From Brevipalpus yothersi (taxonomy: Eukaryota > Arthropoda > Arachnida > Trombidiformes > Tenuipalpidae): a DNA stretch of 64,000 nucleotides. Made by a program: the position numbers and the translations under genes. The DNA lies in NCBI GenBank assembly GCA_003956705.1, contig QZCP01000334.1:489718-553717 (forward strand). The letters run 5' to 3'. The notes under the pieces were generated by a model. The model was not told the DNA's origin. It did not search any database and saw only the letters and a program-made list of their open reading frames with translations. Shown piece after piece: positions 48,325-61,540 of the stretch; position 1 is the first letter of the stretch; every line of letters starts with the position of its first letter.

Positions 48325-51300
48325 AAAGGAAGCATCAGACTAACAAATCGAACTGTGAAAGAATGTTGCTAGCCGAAGAGAAATGAGTAAGTAGTGAGTA
48401 TAAGTAGATTCTTGTAAGTATGTATGATGATGGTGAGATTTTCCCTATTGGATCAACCAGCTCAATGCTGTTAATCATATGCACAAGCCACAAGCCATGA
48501 GAGAGTGAGCCCAAAAGATTAGAGAGAGAGAGAGAGAGAAGCAAATCTACTCGAATTAAATTGTAGTACATATATACACACTCTCAAAGAAACAACTTAC
48601 CTGAGCTCTCTTTGCATCTGTATTTACTCGCCTCTCTCTCTCTATTCCCCTTGAACTGCCTTCCTCTTTTGCCTTTTCAATACAACTTGGTGACTTTGGC
48701 CACTTTGTGAATACTTTTCACTGCTTACTTTACCGATCATCTTTCCATCCTCTGCCTCCCTCTCACCCCACTTGCGGTCGCTTACTGACGAGCGAGGAAG
48801 AAAGATCTCCTTTTTGATGGGCTCGACCCATTCGATCTCAGCCCATCTCATTAGTTTGTCGTTGGACGTTCCTCTTCATCCTTTACTCTGGTTCCTCTCC
48901 CTCTCTCCATGTGTGTGTGTATATATTGCTTTAAGAAAACAACAAACTCAACATGGTTTATGTGGGGCAAGAAGAAGAAGTTCGAGTCTCAAATTTTGAA
49001 GACCTCTTCTCTGGTCTCACCCTACTACTACTATTAGTTGGCCTTTTTTCCTCTTCTTCTTCCTCTCTATTCCTCCATAGCTAGCCCCTCATTTTTTGGT
49101 TTTATTATCTTTTGTTGATCTTCTCTTTCTCTTCATCCTCTGTGTGCTTCAAATTCCAATGGTCAATGGTCCACTGTGTATGTATATATGTGAGCACTTT
49201 TTCCAAATCACCAGAACGAAGCAGTCACAGAGAGAGAGAGAGAGATAGATGGAGATGGAAAGAGAGGAGAGAGAGAGAGAAGAGGCAGCACGGGGATAGA
49301 CGTTTTTGTTCCCTATTTTTATTAGCCATAAAAGTGGCTCACAAATCCTCTGAAAACGCCTTAACTTTAGCAACCTTCAAAGCCGATTAACCTTCCTGCT
49401 TACCTCACTCGCCATCTAAACTTTTCTATGTCTCTCTCTCTCTTCTTCTTGGTGATCCTTTCCTCCACCGAGATCCCTCTTCTTCTTCTTCTTCTTCTTC
49501 CTTTCTTTTTCGTTTTCCTCTTCTTCATCATCAACTAGCATCAAGCATCTTCGTCATTTTTATCCTTCTCTCTTTATTTTTCTCCTCCTTCTTCTTTTTC
49601 CTACCACTACCAGTCTCAATCATCTCAAACTATCAATTCTGTCACTACACTTGGGCACTTAAACCCAATCTTTACCACACAATCTATGGTTTCTCTGGGA
49701 AAATTCTGTCTGAAACCAGATTCCCTTCTCTCTTTCCCTATCTCTCTCTCTCTCTTTATAATACCTGTTCACTAATACTACTATCTTTTTAAATTCTTCC
49801 TTTGTTTTAACTTGCCCTCCAAATTGTCAACATTAGACTTGTTGCTTTTTTTGGATCTTTTGATTTTTTTCTCTCTCTCTCCCCAACACACATATACTTT
49901 CCTGGAGAGAATTTTTACACACTCTAGATGTATTGGGAATAAGAACGAGTTACAATCGTAAAAAGGAAGGTCTTTTTTCGCTGATTTTCGAAAATTTTGT
50001 TAGTTTTTTCTCCCCTTAAATTGTCTAATTTGTGGCCTCATATTCTGTAGGTTTTCCACTAAAATAAGAGATTGTAGTAGGAGAAGTAGTTGAAAAAAGA
50101 AGAAGAATAACAGTAGTTTGGTAAGATTTGGAAAGATTATTTTCATTCCTAATTATGGAGGGGAATCCATACCATATCATAGGCTATGAGATGGATCTTA
50201 ATTTGTTTGTTATTCCACTTTTGCCAAGTATACACACCTTGTCTAAATTTTGTTTTTTTCTTTCCCTTCTAATTGAAATCAGAATTCTTAGAAGAGAGAG
50301 AGAGAGAGAGAAAACTTCACCCTTCAATCGCGTTTACTTTTAGAATTTTTCTTCTTAGTCATCACATACATATACATACTCAAGTGTATGGTGAATAAAA
50401 TAGGATTGAATTTATTTGCAAAAATTTTCCTAGGGATTAAATGAGGCTTTAGAATAATTTTTGACTTGAAATTTCACTTTATATTTCCCTCCTAAATTGT
50501 CTATCTCTTTTGATGTCCACTATATTCCCCACTAAAATCTACTGACACCATCTTAACATGTTGGCCTCAAGGCTTTTGATGACCAACCCATCCTGAATCA
50601 ATCGTATTCTCTCTCTCCATCCTCATCACACGCGATCGCGAGTAGTAAACACTCAACACGATGTTCACAGCCTCTCATGGAAAAGTTTCTCGAAAATTGC
50701 CTCTCTATTCTATGCGAAAATTTTTCTCAGAGATATTCATTCTAATTATCATGCAAATCCTAGTACATAATCGCTTGAAATTATCAAAATACTTCTTTCT
50801 CATTTCTCGTCCTCCTGATTTTTCTAATCAAAATCAATCCCATGTGATTGAGACTATCGTACTGATTGGTAGAGCTGAATCAGCAGTTATCATTTGTGTT
50901 CAATAGGAATTTTGAAATGAGAAATATAAGTTCAATGAAATAACATAGAGAGAAGAATATGAACAGAGAAGAAGAATTTTTCCATCAAGAATTGAGGAAA
51001 TTTAGCTAGATTTTTTGCTTGGTTGATACGCACACTATGCCATGTTATCCTTGAGAATAGATATAAAGTTTTGATGTAGTTTGAAAAGTTTTCACTGATT
51101 TTAGGGAAGATATCATCTGTTGAAGTGTATGATATTATTTTTTTCTGCTCTTGCTCAGCGTACAAGGAAAGGAAATAGATGAAAAGAGAAGTGATCATCT
51201 ATCTCACCGGCGCGAATCGGCATCACTGGCCATCATCATTGGCATTTATTCGTTCCTCTTTCTCCTCTTTCTCTCTTCATCCATCTATCTATCTCGGTAG

Positions 51301-54080
51301 GAAAATGCGAAAAATGATTGAAAGCTGCATCCTGGGGTCCTGTTGGGCAGTGTGTGGCTACATTTTTCTTATCGTTTCGTTATATTCTTTAGTTTTCCTT
51401 CCATCACAATATAACACACTGTCCTTACATCCTCATTATCATTCACATCTGTATATATCTCACTCCCAGTTTTGAACATCTCAATTCTATCCACAATTCA
51501 CCTTGTTTCATCTCTCTCTCTCCCTCTTTCTCGCACATCTTTTTTCCTTCTCTTTCTTCTCTCTCTTTCTTCCATCTCCCCTTCTACACATGCATAATTA
51601 ATTCATATTCGTTTCCATGCATTTCCAATCAATCCGTGCTGCTATGTGAGATTTTCCATTAAAATTGTGGTGGATTGAAAAGTCTACTCATCTCTCACAG
51701 CGTGTAACGTATTGTGATATTCTTTTTTTCCTCTCTCTTTCTCTTACCAATATCTGCCTACTTTCTCATGCTTTATTTTCACATTCTCGCGTCCGCATCT
51801 TCTCTCTACTCTCTGTCTTTCTCGAAATTCTCATCGCCCAATCTGCACTCACTTTCACTCAACATCATCGCCCTACTCGAGCTCTCTTTTGTTTGGTCTC
51901 TCACCTTTATTAGATGCTCTTTTGCTTTAACTTCCCGTGATTTTTTCTCTCTCTCTCTCTCTCTCTCTCTTCCCTTAACCTCTATGCCATGGTCTTTGCC
52001 TTTTCTAGCTCTTTGTTACCTTGCAAGCCTAACGCATACACACACAAGCCAATTTAAACGTCAAAAAGTTAACTCATATCAGACGCAATGATGATCATCC
52101 TCTTGAAACTTTCTTGTGATTAACATTTAAGTAAAAGGAATGTAATTATCATAAGGGTTTTTCTTATTCTTTTTCTTTTCTCATCTCTCTCTCTCTCCTC
52201 CTTCACTTTGACTTTTCTTCATCCCTCCCACATCTCTCCAATTCTCTTTTTCTCTATCTCTCTATTTCACATACATACACACACACGCACTTAATGCCTC
52301 CCCCCTCTCTCTCCGCTGCTCTTGGACCTGTCAAACAGAGTAGAGATGTAAAATGAGCGGTAATCATCGGCACCCCAGCAAGTTCCAACTTTTATCCATT
52401 TTCTATATACACTGCCTCTTCTTCTTCTCCTTCTTCATCTTCTTCTTCTTCCACTTTTTACTCTGTGGATGTGAGGAATAAAAATATTGAAGTACTCTTT
52501 TGGGCACTGGAATGAGAGTGGCAAAAAGTTGGAGAAGAGAGAGAAGTATAGATTTGTAGGGAATATGAATGAATGTGAATCAGAACACATACGCAAAAAC
52601 AGCCATCTAGCTCTCATATGTGAATGTGAAGAATGTGAATCTTCCAATAATTATCATGATGATTGGAGAAAAAGGATATATTGGGTATGGCGTAGGTGAG
52701 ATGCTCTCAAGGAGCCAAGATTTGATCAAGTGTTGTTGAGAGAAAAAGGAGAGGAAAAGATGCACTTGTAATGAGAAAAAACAGCAATGACCATCAAATC
52801 AGGATAGCATATCGATCAATTAGAAGATCAACGATTTCTTCAACATACACACACACATGCACCACACACATCAGATGCTTTTTGAGTGTGTAGAATGATT
52901 TTTTCGGGGCAAAAATTTTCTCAGCTAACTTGACAAAGTCAAACACATTAAAAGAGGATTTTGGTTAATTTATTTTCTGCTTACTTCCAATTATTGAATG
53001 GATTTTGATTGCAGATTAGTGGCTCATCGAACTTATAAAATAGCTTATCTCAACACAAGCTTTGTAATTAATTGATGGAGGGTCTCTATCTGTAATCAAA
53101 ATCTTCCACGTTCAATCATGAGTGGAAAAAGTGGATCGAAGAGAGATGATCATATAGAGGCAAAAATAGGAGATTTAATTTGCGATTTCATGAAAAAACA
53201 ACTGGCTATAACTGATATCTTATCACCAATATATTACTGATTACTGAATACCCCTTAAGCGCTTACCTTCCCCGGAATAAGATACTAAAACTATTCGAGG
53301 TTTTTTGCTCAAATTCTGCTCATAAATTTATCATCTTCCCATGATATTATATTTATATATATTCACATGTTTGATAATATTTTCATTTTTCACTTTATCC
53401 TATCTTTCCAGGTTACATTCAATTAAGAAATTGGAAGCCTTTAAAATTTGAACAGATCACAGATTCTCTAGATGCAACTGTTGGCGATATTATGGGTGAT
53501 ATTAGTTCAACAGCGATTTTACGGATAGTGTTATACAGGTAAGTGATGATCCTCCGACATACACAGGCACTGCCTCCAAAATCAGTATGATAGGAATATT
53601 CTTGCTCACCGAAACTTTATAGAAAAATTACTCACAATTCAGATGACTCTCCAGGCTCATGAATGTATACAATTTTTACTGATATTTCATCAGGCTCTTC
53701 GATCTCCTTTTTTTCTCCCTTCTTCACTAAACCCTCCACTTATACACACGTTGTTTACGATTCCTCTCGAAAATCGCCCGAAGCCTTTATTCATGGGCCA
53801 ATGTCATATCTGATGTTGAGAGAAGAAAATATTGTACTTATTTTGATCATTTCACACTTATTGCTTTCATTTTTGTCGGAAATGAATGATATAACACAAA
53901 CGACCGCTATTTTGGAAACACCTTAACACTTATCACCATATTCACTATTCTCTATACTTTTCTTCCCACTTTAACAGGCCCAAAACGAATGCGAATCATG
54001 AATTAGAGGACAAGTTGATACAATTTATTTCAACCCATCCTTATAGTTTACTGATTAACTCCGGTTGCTCCATTGATCAG
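45388..54080 (+). CDS. dve: SATB/Dve-family homeobox protein, ULD-CMP part (partial gene)
   Basis: Nuclear chromatin and patterning factor; in this family the ubiquitin-like ULD-CMP domain mediates oligomerisation and partner binding, and a homeodomain near the C-terminus binds DNA. Three exons (45388-45846, 53412-53538, 53978-54080) join in phase through GT-AG introns. The product begins RANIPIRCIIER, which aligns with the LPVFCVVEH start of the SATB1 ULD. It then has a Ser/Gly/Asn-rich insert and resumes with PLSDLVRTALQRLGYSSSE, AKGYIQLRNWKPL, DATVGDIMGDIS and LEDKLIQFI, in the order of the SATB1/Dve domain. The best fit is arthropod defective proventriculus. It is incomplete at both ends: the first exon enters with a split codon, and the last leaves in phase 0 toward exons beyond 64000. 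No homeodomain-like WFxNxR coding was found in the window. Introns are 7.6 kb and 0.44 kb, and the open one exceeds 9.9 kb. Confidence 0.87.
46044..46074. repeat. (CT)n microsatellite
   Basis: CT tract of about 31 bp. Confidence 0.95.
47246..47271. repeat. (CT)n microsatellite
   Basis: CT tract of about 26 bp. Confidence 0.95.
47741..47762. repeat. 22-bp hairpin CAGCTAAAT/ATTTAGCTG
   Basis: Perfect 9-bp stem (47741-47749 and 47754-47762) with a GCCG loop. The stem shares CAGCTAAA with the terminal repeats of the Mutator-like element at 61497-63814. Confidence 0.8.
47858..48320. repeat. (GA)n tract containing an assembly gap
   Basis: GA repeat (47858-47902), 374 N (47903-48276), AAGG, then GA repeat to 48320. 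The gap breaks at the repeat, as at 34300. The right edge starts AAGG, so an interruption exists inside the array. Confidence 0.95.
53412..53538 (+). CDS. dve: dve exon b (core of ULD/CMP)
   Basis: Acceptor CTTTCCAG; donor GTAAGT. Encodes YIQLRNWKPLKFEQITDS, DATVGDIMGDIS and ILRIVLY, the most conserved part of the SATB/Dve domain. It joins exon a in phase 1 and exon c in phase 2. Confidence 0.9.
53978..54080 (+). CDS. dve: dve exon c (end of ULD-CMP region)
   Basis: Acceptor TTTAACAG; donor GTAATG. Encodes PKTNANHELEDKLIQFISTH through GCSIDQ and ends in phase 0. The LEDKL segment matches the position of the acidic region that follows the SATB ULD. Confidence 0.88.
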
Positions 54081-56086
54081 GTAATGATGATTATGATATC
54101 GATAAAATGTGCATGCTTTTGTCAAATTTTATACTTTTTTATGAATCTTTTCTTGAACCATAACTTTGTGTCATCCTATTTTCAACACTTTTGTAAGTGT
54201 TGAAAGGAAAAAAGAGAGCTTCCAACATATAGCTTATATATACACTACTCAAATGATATCACAAATCAGTGTTTATATCATTTTCATGGTCTTTATTCCA
54301 AAATTTTCGTCACTTTCTTTTGCTTCTTCCCAACAACATACCTTGCCAAATACTCAGAATCACTGGAGGGAAAAAATTGCGATAAACATGATGGCAACTT
54401 AACTGAACTACAAGTTTCTCAATTCTTTTATCATGAATTCCATTTCGATTGCTTACCAATTTTTATTCCCTACCTTTTGAATTTGCCTCCTATCATTTCT
54501 TATTATTCTGGTTATTTTCGGCAAAGTTATGTGTTTCCATTTGTTACATTCCCCTTCCCTCAACTATGGTCCAGCTACATGTTGAAAAATCATTATTTGA
54601 AAATCTATTCTTCATGTGCCATCAAGAACGATAGTCAAAGTTGACCATCATCTCCTTGAAATATAATGAAGAAAATGTAACTTTAATCAGTCCCGTTTAT
54701 GCAAGATTAGATTTCAAACATGAATTCAAACAATTCTTGCATTTCTCTTGGTGAAAGTAAGAAAAAAAATTGATTCAATCAAAATGTGATGAGATTTTGA
54801 TTGTCATTGCTCACTACTTATCACTGTTCCTGATCACCTGGAACAGTTAGTTTTTCAAACTTATGGAAAAGAACTTAATTGGGAATAATTTCTCAATGAG
54901 CACATGCTTGAATTATTCAATTATTTCTCTGGATCAAGGCCACTGGAATAATGCTAATATTTCTATCCAAAATTGATACTTATATCACAGAATCAATTTT
55001 GTTAGCTTTTATTTATCTGAATTACGTCAGACGTTCGGTAATGACTTATACTCAATTCAATGCGATTCTCAATTCCTCATCTTAAATCAAAATGCACAGA
55101 ATGAGTCATTTTCAATCAGAAAAAAAGTGTCCTTCCAACCATTAATTCATGAAATTATCTGACTCAAGCTTCAAAGCCCACCATCATCATCCACATTCTG
55201 CTCTCATCTATTTGGTTTTACGTGTTATATTGGCAATCACATATAGACACACATACCAACTCTGTTCACTATGATCATTGCGAACTACACTCTAACCCCT
55301 ACGACTTTCTACCCTTTTTGCACTAGCTTCACTTATCTCATTATGCACAAAATACGGGGAGAGAGAGAGAAAGTGAGATGTTGATGCTATATTCTATTCA
55401 AAAAGCCATGGAATATTCAAAGAGAGTGAGGAAGATTCAATATAATCTTTTCGAAGAAGAAGAAGAAGTAATATTCACAATCAAAGAAATATATATATTA
55501 TATTATTTGTATTCTCATAATATTCCCGATTGTTTGCTACTACCACTATTCATTTGGAAAAAGAAAGTGAATTTAGTCATCATCACCAAGAGTCAGAAAT
55601 ATTCTTTCGTCCCATGTCTGAATGCTTTTCATCTCAGGAATCCCACTTGCTTCTTTCTCTCTTTCTATTCCTTCTCTTTCCTCTCTCGCTCCCCCATTCC
55701 CTATCTCAATATGAAGATTTTGCAAAATGAAAAGAACAGAAAATAAGAGGATGAAGAACTGAAAGACGCTGATTCTGATTGACAATGAATTATGATCTTC
55801 TCACCAGCATCTGTGACTCAAGAACGAGATCTCTCTCTCTTTCTTTCTTTCTTTTCCTTCATCTTCATCACTTTATTCGTTTTCTTCTTCTCCACTCTCT
55901 TTGTCTCTCCATTCTTTTTCTAGATTTTCATTATCTTTTTCTCTTTCTTTTCTATCTTCTTCTTCCACTGATGGAAAGCTTCTCTCTCTCCCACTTCTAT
56001 GTAGAGTTCACATTGCGTCTTGATCACAGTTTCATCATCTTCTTCTTCGTCTATATATTTTTCTTTCATCCCTCCTTTTTTTCCTA

Positions 56087-56090
<4 letters not shown>

Positions 56091-56153
<63 letters not shown>
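56091..56153. repeat. (CT)n microsatellite
   Basis: CT tract of about 63 bp. Confidence 0.95.
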
Positions 56154-56156
<3 letters not shown>

Positions 56157-57193
56157 ACCCTCCTTCTCACTGACACACAGAGCAATACTGTGATTAGTTC
56201 TTTTATTGTTCTTGTTCGCTCTGTTTCCTTTTGATTTCGCTCAATCAAAATTCCAAACTTCCTTCAAGAGAGAAAAGAGTAAAATTTACAAACTTACCAA
56301 ACTCATCAATATACAGTGGTCACAGGGAGAAGAGAGAAAAAAGGAAAGATATATCAATTCAAAAGAATAAGACAATGGAAAGAGTGATAAATCAACCATA
56401 AGCAGCTCATGATCCTCCATGTGTGGAGATTTTCCATCAGTTCTTCGTTCAAACCGATTCGGCCTAGTATGATTGGTGACTTGCTAAATGTTGTTGGCTT
56501 AATCAGTTTCAGTTTGGATGAAGGCTCCATGGTCATGGTAAAAGAATCGAGAAGAGAGAAAGTTTTAATCACACATAACAACTAAATCGGCCATAATTCA
56601 TGTCTAGGACACCAACAGTATGCATGAGAGAAGGTTGAAAAATTTTAATTTTACTATCTCTCTCTACTATAAGTGTGATGATATCGTTCTTCAATATTCA
56701 TTCATGAAATCCTGATTTGAATTCTGATCCCTACTATCTTATACATGTCTCCTCTCCTTTGGAAATCATTTTCATGATCATTAGCTCATGTGTATGTTAT
56801 CTATCAAGCAGAGTCAAGTCAATTTGAAGTCTCACTCAAGTCAAATAGGGTGTTAAATTTATTGGAGAAAGACAGATTGCTGTACTGTAAGAAGTGTTCA
56901 TCTGATGATTTGATGCTAACATTAGCTTCCAATCTATCCAAGACCTTGAATGACCGTTAATACCATACTGCATACCTTTAAGCTCTCTCTCTCTCTCATA
57001 GACACACAGTCTGTTTACTGTTTTTGAAAAGTCATCTCTCCATCACTATTGTGATATAATCACTGTACTCCTTGTAGTGTAACACTCGGTTGTTTGAAGC
57101 CTTCTCATGGCCCAAGATTAACTCTTTCACATGCATCCATTTGATTTTCTTGATTGAATTCATACAACATGTTTAATATACAGTACGAATACA

Positions 57194-57196
<3 letters not shown>

Positions 57197-57242
<46 letters not shown>
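57197..57242. repeat. (CT)n microsatellite
   Basis: CT tract of about 46 bp. Confidence 0.95.
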
Positions 57243-57246
<4 letters not shown>

Positions 57247-58129
57247 TATAAGTTTACTTTAAAAGCGATGAACAATCATCTTTCTCTCTATAGGATTGAA
57301 AAGAGTTACAAATCTACTAGCCAATACACTATAGTTGTAACACATAAATACTTTCAATCCTATGCTTTGTCAGTTTTTTTCTCCTCATCTATACATACAA
57401 TGTTAGTTATACATTGAACTCATGGAAAAGTGTAGATGTGTGTGTAAAGGCAATGATCAGATTTTCCTTCTCTCTCATCTTCCCATCTCTCAATCAAAGC
57501 CATCATAATCATGATCCTTCAGACGTGATTAAGTTATCATAAATTGTGTACAGAAGATACAGAGTTTGATGAGAATCAGTATAAATACATGAACACATGA
57601 AAAAAGTAAAATTCAGATTTCAGATAAGAGGAAGAGAGAGAGGGAGAGAAAAGTTTTTCGTTATTCATTAAGACAGCTGGAGGACTAGAACATTTTCTTA
57701 TTCCAGCCAATGAACGCAATTTTTGGAGTGGATCTCCATCATTTTCTAATTGAGAGAAAAATAGCTTACCTTGTTAGCCTAATTCTTCTCCTAAACACAA
57801 TCTTCATGTGTGTCTATATGTGAAAGTTTTTTTGACCATATAACAGAAGAAAGTACATGATTCTAAGTGTGTACGAATGATGTCTTGCGCATCTTTATCT
57901 GTTTTGTTCTTGATATTTTTCCAGGTTCCCTTTCCTCATGTCTGATACTTGTGTGACGGTAATTCTGTTAGAGAGTTATTTCATCATCGAATGAATCACT
58001 ACTCAAGCAATGAATTTTTTTCTCTCTATCTCTTACTAGAAAAAAAAGAGGGATAGAATGAAAGAGTTGAGAGATACTGGCTGAGAGAATGTTATACTTT
58101 TCGATTCTAATTCGTTGTATTACTCCAGA

Positions 58130-58132
<3 letters not shown>

Positions 58133-58181
<49 letters not shown>
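58133..58181. repeat. (CT)n microsatellite
   Basis: CT tract of about 49 bp. Confidence 0.95.
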
Positions 58182-58182
<1 letters not shown>

Positions 58183-59120
58183 TTTCTTTCCATCTTCCTC
58201 TTCCTCTTATACAATAGTTCTCAGGCGTGCAGAACATTTCTAAACGGAAAAAGAGAATCAACTAGGCACGTTGAAAATAGAAGTGGAAGATATAGAGTAT
58301 ACACGGCTATTTATATTTAAGAAGTCTTGAAAAAAGATGAAGAGTTGAAGAAAAGAGATACCTGATGATGAGTACAAGTAAGATGATGATGGAAAGATGA
58401 ATAAGGAAAAAACAAGTAGCAAAATATAAGAAGCGACAGCAAGATGGAAAAAATTATGAAGAGAGGGAGTTAAAAAAGCTGTAAAGATGGAGAAGAGTAT
58501 TTGGAAAAATGATGAGCACTAGAGAGAGATGCTGTTCATAAGCAAGTGAGATTTTTGTGTGTTAGTTTCTTCTTCTCTCTCTTTCTATCTGTATGAAAAG
58601 AGTAAAGAAAGAGAAACAGAAAGGGATAGAATGAAAGAGTGGAGAGAAGATACAGATAAATTGATATTATTAAAGCATATATATAAATGAAAGAAAAATA
58701 ATCCATATTCATTTTCATCGACTCACTCGTCATATAGTCGTAAAGATAAAGTTGAGAAAGAGGAGACTGGAGGATGAATAAGAAGGAGGAATGATGAGAA
58801 AAAGAAGAGTAAGAAGTAGTAATGTAAGATGCAGGCGAAAGGGATGATGCTGATGGTGCAGATGAAAAGAAGAAGAAAAAAGAAGATTTAGAGAAAAGGG
58901 AGAAGAGAAAAGTCTTCTTTTCGTCTTCTTAGAGTAAGGGGGTGCAGAGAAATACAGTATTTAGGAAGATTATTCTTCCCCGCCAATTCTATCCCCTCTA
59001 AAAATGAATATCTCTCTCTTACATTCAATTTTCTTTCTCTCTTTTCAATATGCTCCATGTTCTCTCTCTTCCTTCTATCCTTCAGATCAGCATCCCAATC
59101 GGAATATTTTTCCTCCTCGC

Positions 59121-59123
<3 letters not shown>

Positions 59124-59172
<49 letters not shown>
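59124..59172. repeat. (CT)n microsatellite
   Basis: CT tract of about 49 bp. Confidence 0.95.
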
Positions 59173-59176
<4 letters not shown>

Positions 59177-60468
59177 TCCTCTTTCTTCTTTGTCGACCAG
59201 GCCCATGCTCATCAGAGCCGTATCTTATTCAAAAGCCTTTTTTATTTCATCATTATACTACTTGCTCTCTCCTCCATATTCCTTCATCAATTTCTTTTGC
59301 CGAGTGACAGGGTTTTTTCTCTTTCTTCTCTTTTTTCATGATCTCTTTCCCTTTAATCCGCATCATATCACTCCTCATTCCTCTTCTTTCTACTTTTCTC
59401 TCTCTTTCTCTTCATCTTGGTGATGCTCTTCCATTGGCTTCTTGCTCAATGATAATTCATTTCTTTTGGAGCTTATTTTTTTCGCATATTCTCATCCCTC
59501 TCTTACATTGAAGCTCTCTCTCTCTTGCTGATGCTCTTCTTTATTTTGTTCTTACTCTGTTCATTTCTCTCTCTATCTCAAAACTCGATAAAGGACACTC
59601 TCATGATCCACATTCTTCTCCATATTGTAAGATTCTCAATTGAATTAGATTGCTCCTTATCTGATCAGCTTGTATATAAAAACATTCTCTCATCTCTCTC
59701 TTCCTCTATCAACCCTTTCTCTGTTGCGCTCTTTCATTGATGTATGCTGCAGCAGCTTCCTCCACTTTTTTTCACCTGCAAATTCCTTGCATCATGATTG
59801 CTCGACAATCAAAGTGAATCTCAATTGATGAACGATCTATTCTCTTACAGCATCAGCGCCTCTTGATTGCATCCATTATTATTATCATCATTATTTTCCA
59901 CAGTTTATCCACGAGAATAAACTTTCTCTCTTTCTCTTTTTCTTCACATCACCGGTAAACAATGAGCAGTTTCTTTCTCTCATCTCTTTGACTTGATTTT
60001 CAGCATCCCCAGCTGGTGTCACCGTGAGGATCTCTCTCTCTTTTCCCCTCTCTGTTCATTCCTTGGTGATGATGTCAAGCAACCTCGTGTCGTCCGGACC
60101 ATGTGATACCAGTGGATGAGGAAGAGAGAGAGAGAGAAATGTGAGGGATGCTGTGTTCAGGGAGCATCGTTCTTTAGGGAAGGCAAGCGAAATCTAGTGC
60201 AAGAGTGAAAGAAAATAAAGGGACCGGAAACTTGATTATCTCATTCACTCCAATTTACGAAGATTGATCATCCCCATGGGGGCTACATTTGGGAGGGGGA
60301 TATAAAGGCTGTGTGAATTGTGTATAAGTTTTATGCTTTTATTCTTCTTCTCAGCTACTTTTCATCTCTTGTCGTCATCTTTTTCTTCTTCCTTCTTTTA
60401 CCATCTTGCTAGGCTTTTTCTCTTTCTTTCTTTCTTTCTCTCTCTCCTGTCTTATCCACTTCTTTATA

Positions 60469-60472
<4 letters not shown>

Positions 60473-60559
<87 letters not shown>
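60473..60559. repeat. (CT)n microsatellite, about 87 bp
   Basis: Second-longest fully sequenced pure tract in the window. Confidence 0.95.
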
Positions 60560-60562
<3 letters not shown>

Positions 60563-60870
60563 TAGTCTGATAGTTTGATGATCATCTTTCTCATCTTTCA
60601 CTATTTCACATTACACCAACGGCTATCATGAATGTCATACTCCATCCTCCTTGCCTGCCTCCTTAATACACTTCTTATGTCGTGTTTCTATTTCATTCTT
60701 TTCTCCAGCTCTCGTTTTCTATTCCTTTTTCTCCCTTATCTTGCCTGAATCCATAATTCCTATCCTCCTTCCTTATCATCCATGATCTTCCTCATCTCTT
60801 TATCATCATCCCCTTACATCATCTCTGGTCATTGTAATCCCTCTTCACTGTATGCCACATCTTTTCCTTT

Positions 60871-60904
<34 letters not shown>

Positions 60905-61488
60905 AACATTTCCATCGGCTTGTTACATGTATTTTCTTGAGCATTTATCCTCCTAAAAGAATCATCCCTTCAACAGCCATACAGGAAGATGGAGACTGTA
61001 AGTTATCCTCTTTCTTTTGATTCTGTTCTTTTCTTTTGTCTTTCTTTTTCCTTTTTCTTCTTCGTCTTCTCTCTTTCCTCTCTTTAATCCTCCAGTTCAT
61101 CCTCATCCATATAATCTCTCTCCTCTCTGTCTCTTTCTTCTTCCCTCTCGCAGACTTATCACTTCCCCTTCCCCTCATCTCCAGCTTTAGAGAGGCATGT
61201 TTTTGCTTCCTCTCTTCGTTCTTCTATCTTTCCCTTCCTCCTCTTTCTCTCTCTCTGTTAGTTTTTCTTTAATCCTCCATCTACTCGGCTATCACATTCG
61301 AGATTGGGATGGATTGAATCTCATCTCTATGGATGAAAAGCATCATCATCTTCTCTGTCATGATTCAACCCCCCTCCTCTCCGCCAGGAATCATAAAAGG
61401 AATCGTCAAGAAGAAAGAGAAACTGAGTGGGCAGTAAAGAAACAGAGCAAAAGAGAGAAAGAAAGAGATATTGCAAAATATGGCTTGA

Positions 61489-61496
61489 GGAGAATG
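61489..61496. repeat. Target-site duplication, left copy
   Basis: GGAGAATG, identical to 63815-63822, immediately outside the left terminal inverted repeat. Eight bp is within the usual 8-10 bp range for Mutator-like elements. Confidence 0.8.
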
Positions 61497-61520
61497 GGTT
61501 AGGGTCCAAAACAGCTAAAA
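61497..61520 (+). repeat. MULE left terminal inverted repeat
   Basis: 24 bp starting GGTTAGGG and ending CAAAACAGCTAAAA. It differs from the right end at positions 4, 8, 9 and 10 only. Confidence 0.85.
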
Positions 61521-61540
61521 CAAAATAAGCAAAACCAATA

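Larger units (their letters stand above)
45847..53411 (+). other. dve intron (7.6 kb) with second assembly gap
   Basis: No exon recognised. Strongly pyrimidine-rich on the sense strand over much of its length (48590-49210, 49390-49760, 51480-52470). Holds CT tracts at 46044-46074 and 47246-47271, an AGT/GTA triplet run near 47150-47170, a palindrome at 47741-47762 and the GA tract with the N gap at 47858-48320. Confidence 0.65.
54081..61488 (+). other. Probable dve intron, left part, up to the MULE insertion
   Basis: No exon with recognisable similarity. Long pyrimidine-rich blocks (55640-56170, 58970-61280) alternate with a purine-rich block (about 58260-58930). CT tracts lie at 56091-56153, 57197-57242, 58133-58181, 59124-59172, 60473-60559 and near 60878-60902. 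Intron status is inferred from exon c needing a downstream partner. Confidence 0.55.

Noticed and set aside
48975..48995. GTTCGAGTC, reminiscent of a tRNA T-loop
   Set aside because: No matching acceptor stem, D-arm or anticodon arm around it; no tRNA gene is supported anywhere in the window.
57925..57958. Possible further dve exon: TTTTTCCAG acceptor and GTAATT donor
   Set aside because: The preceding exon ends in phase 0, and reading this segment in phase 0 gives a stop codon after six residues; no similarity to the family.
60991..61003. 13-nt micro-exon candidate between CATACAG and GTAAGT
   Set aside because: No way to confirm phase or similarity; acceptor and donor motifs this close are expected by chance in a long pyrimidine-rich stretch.
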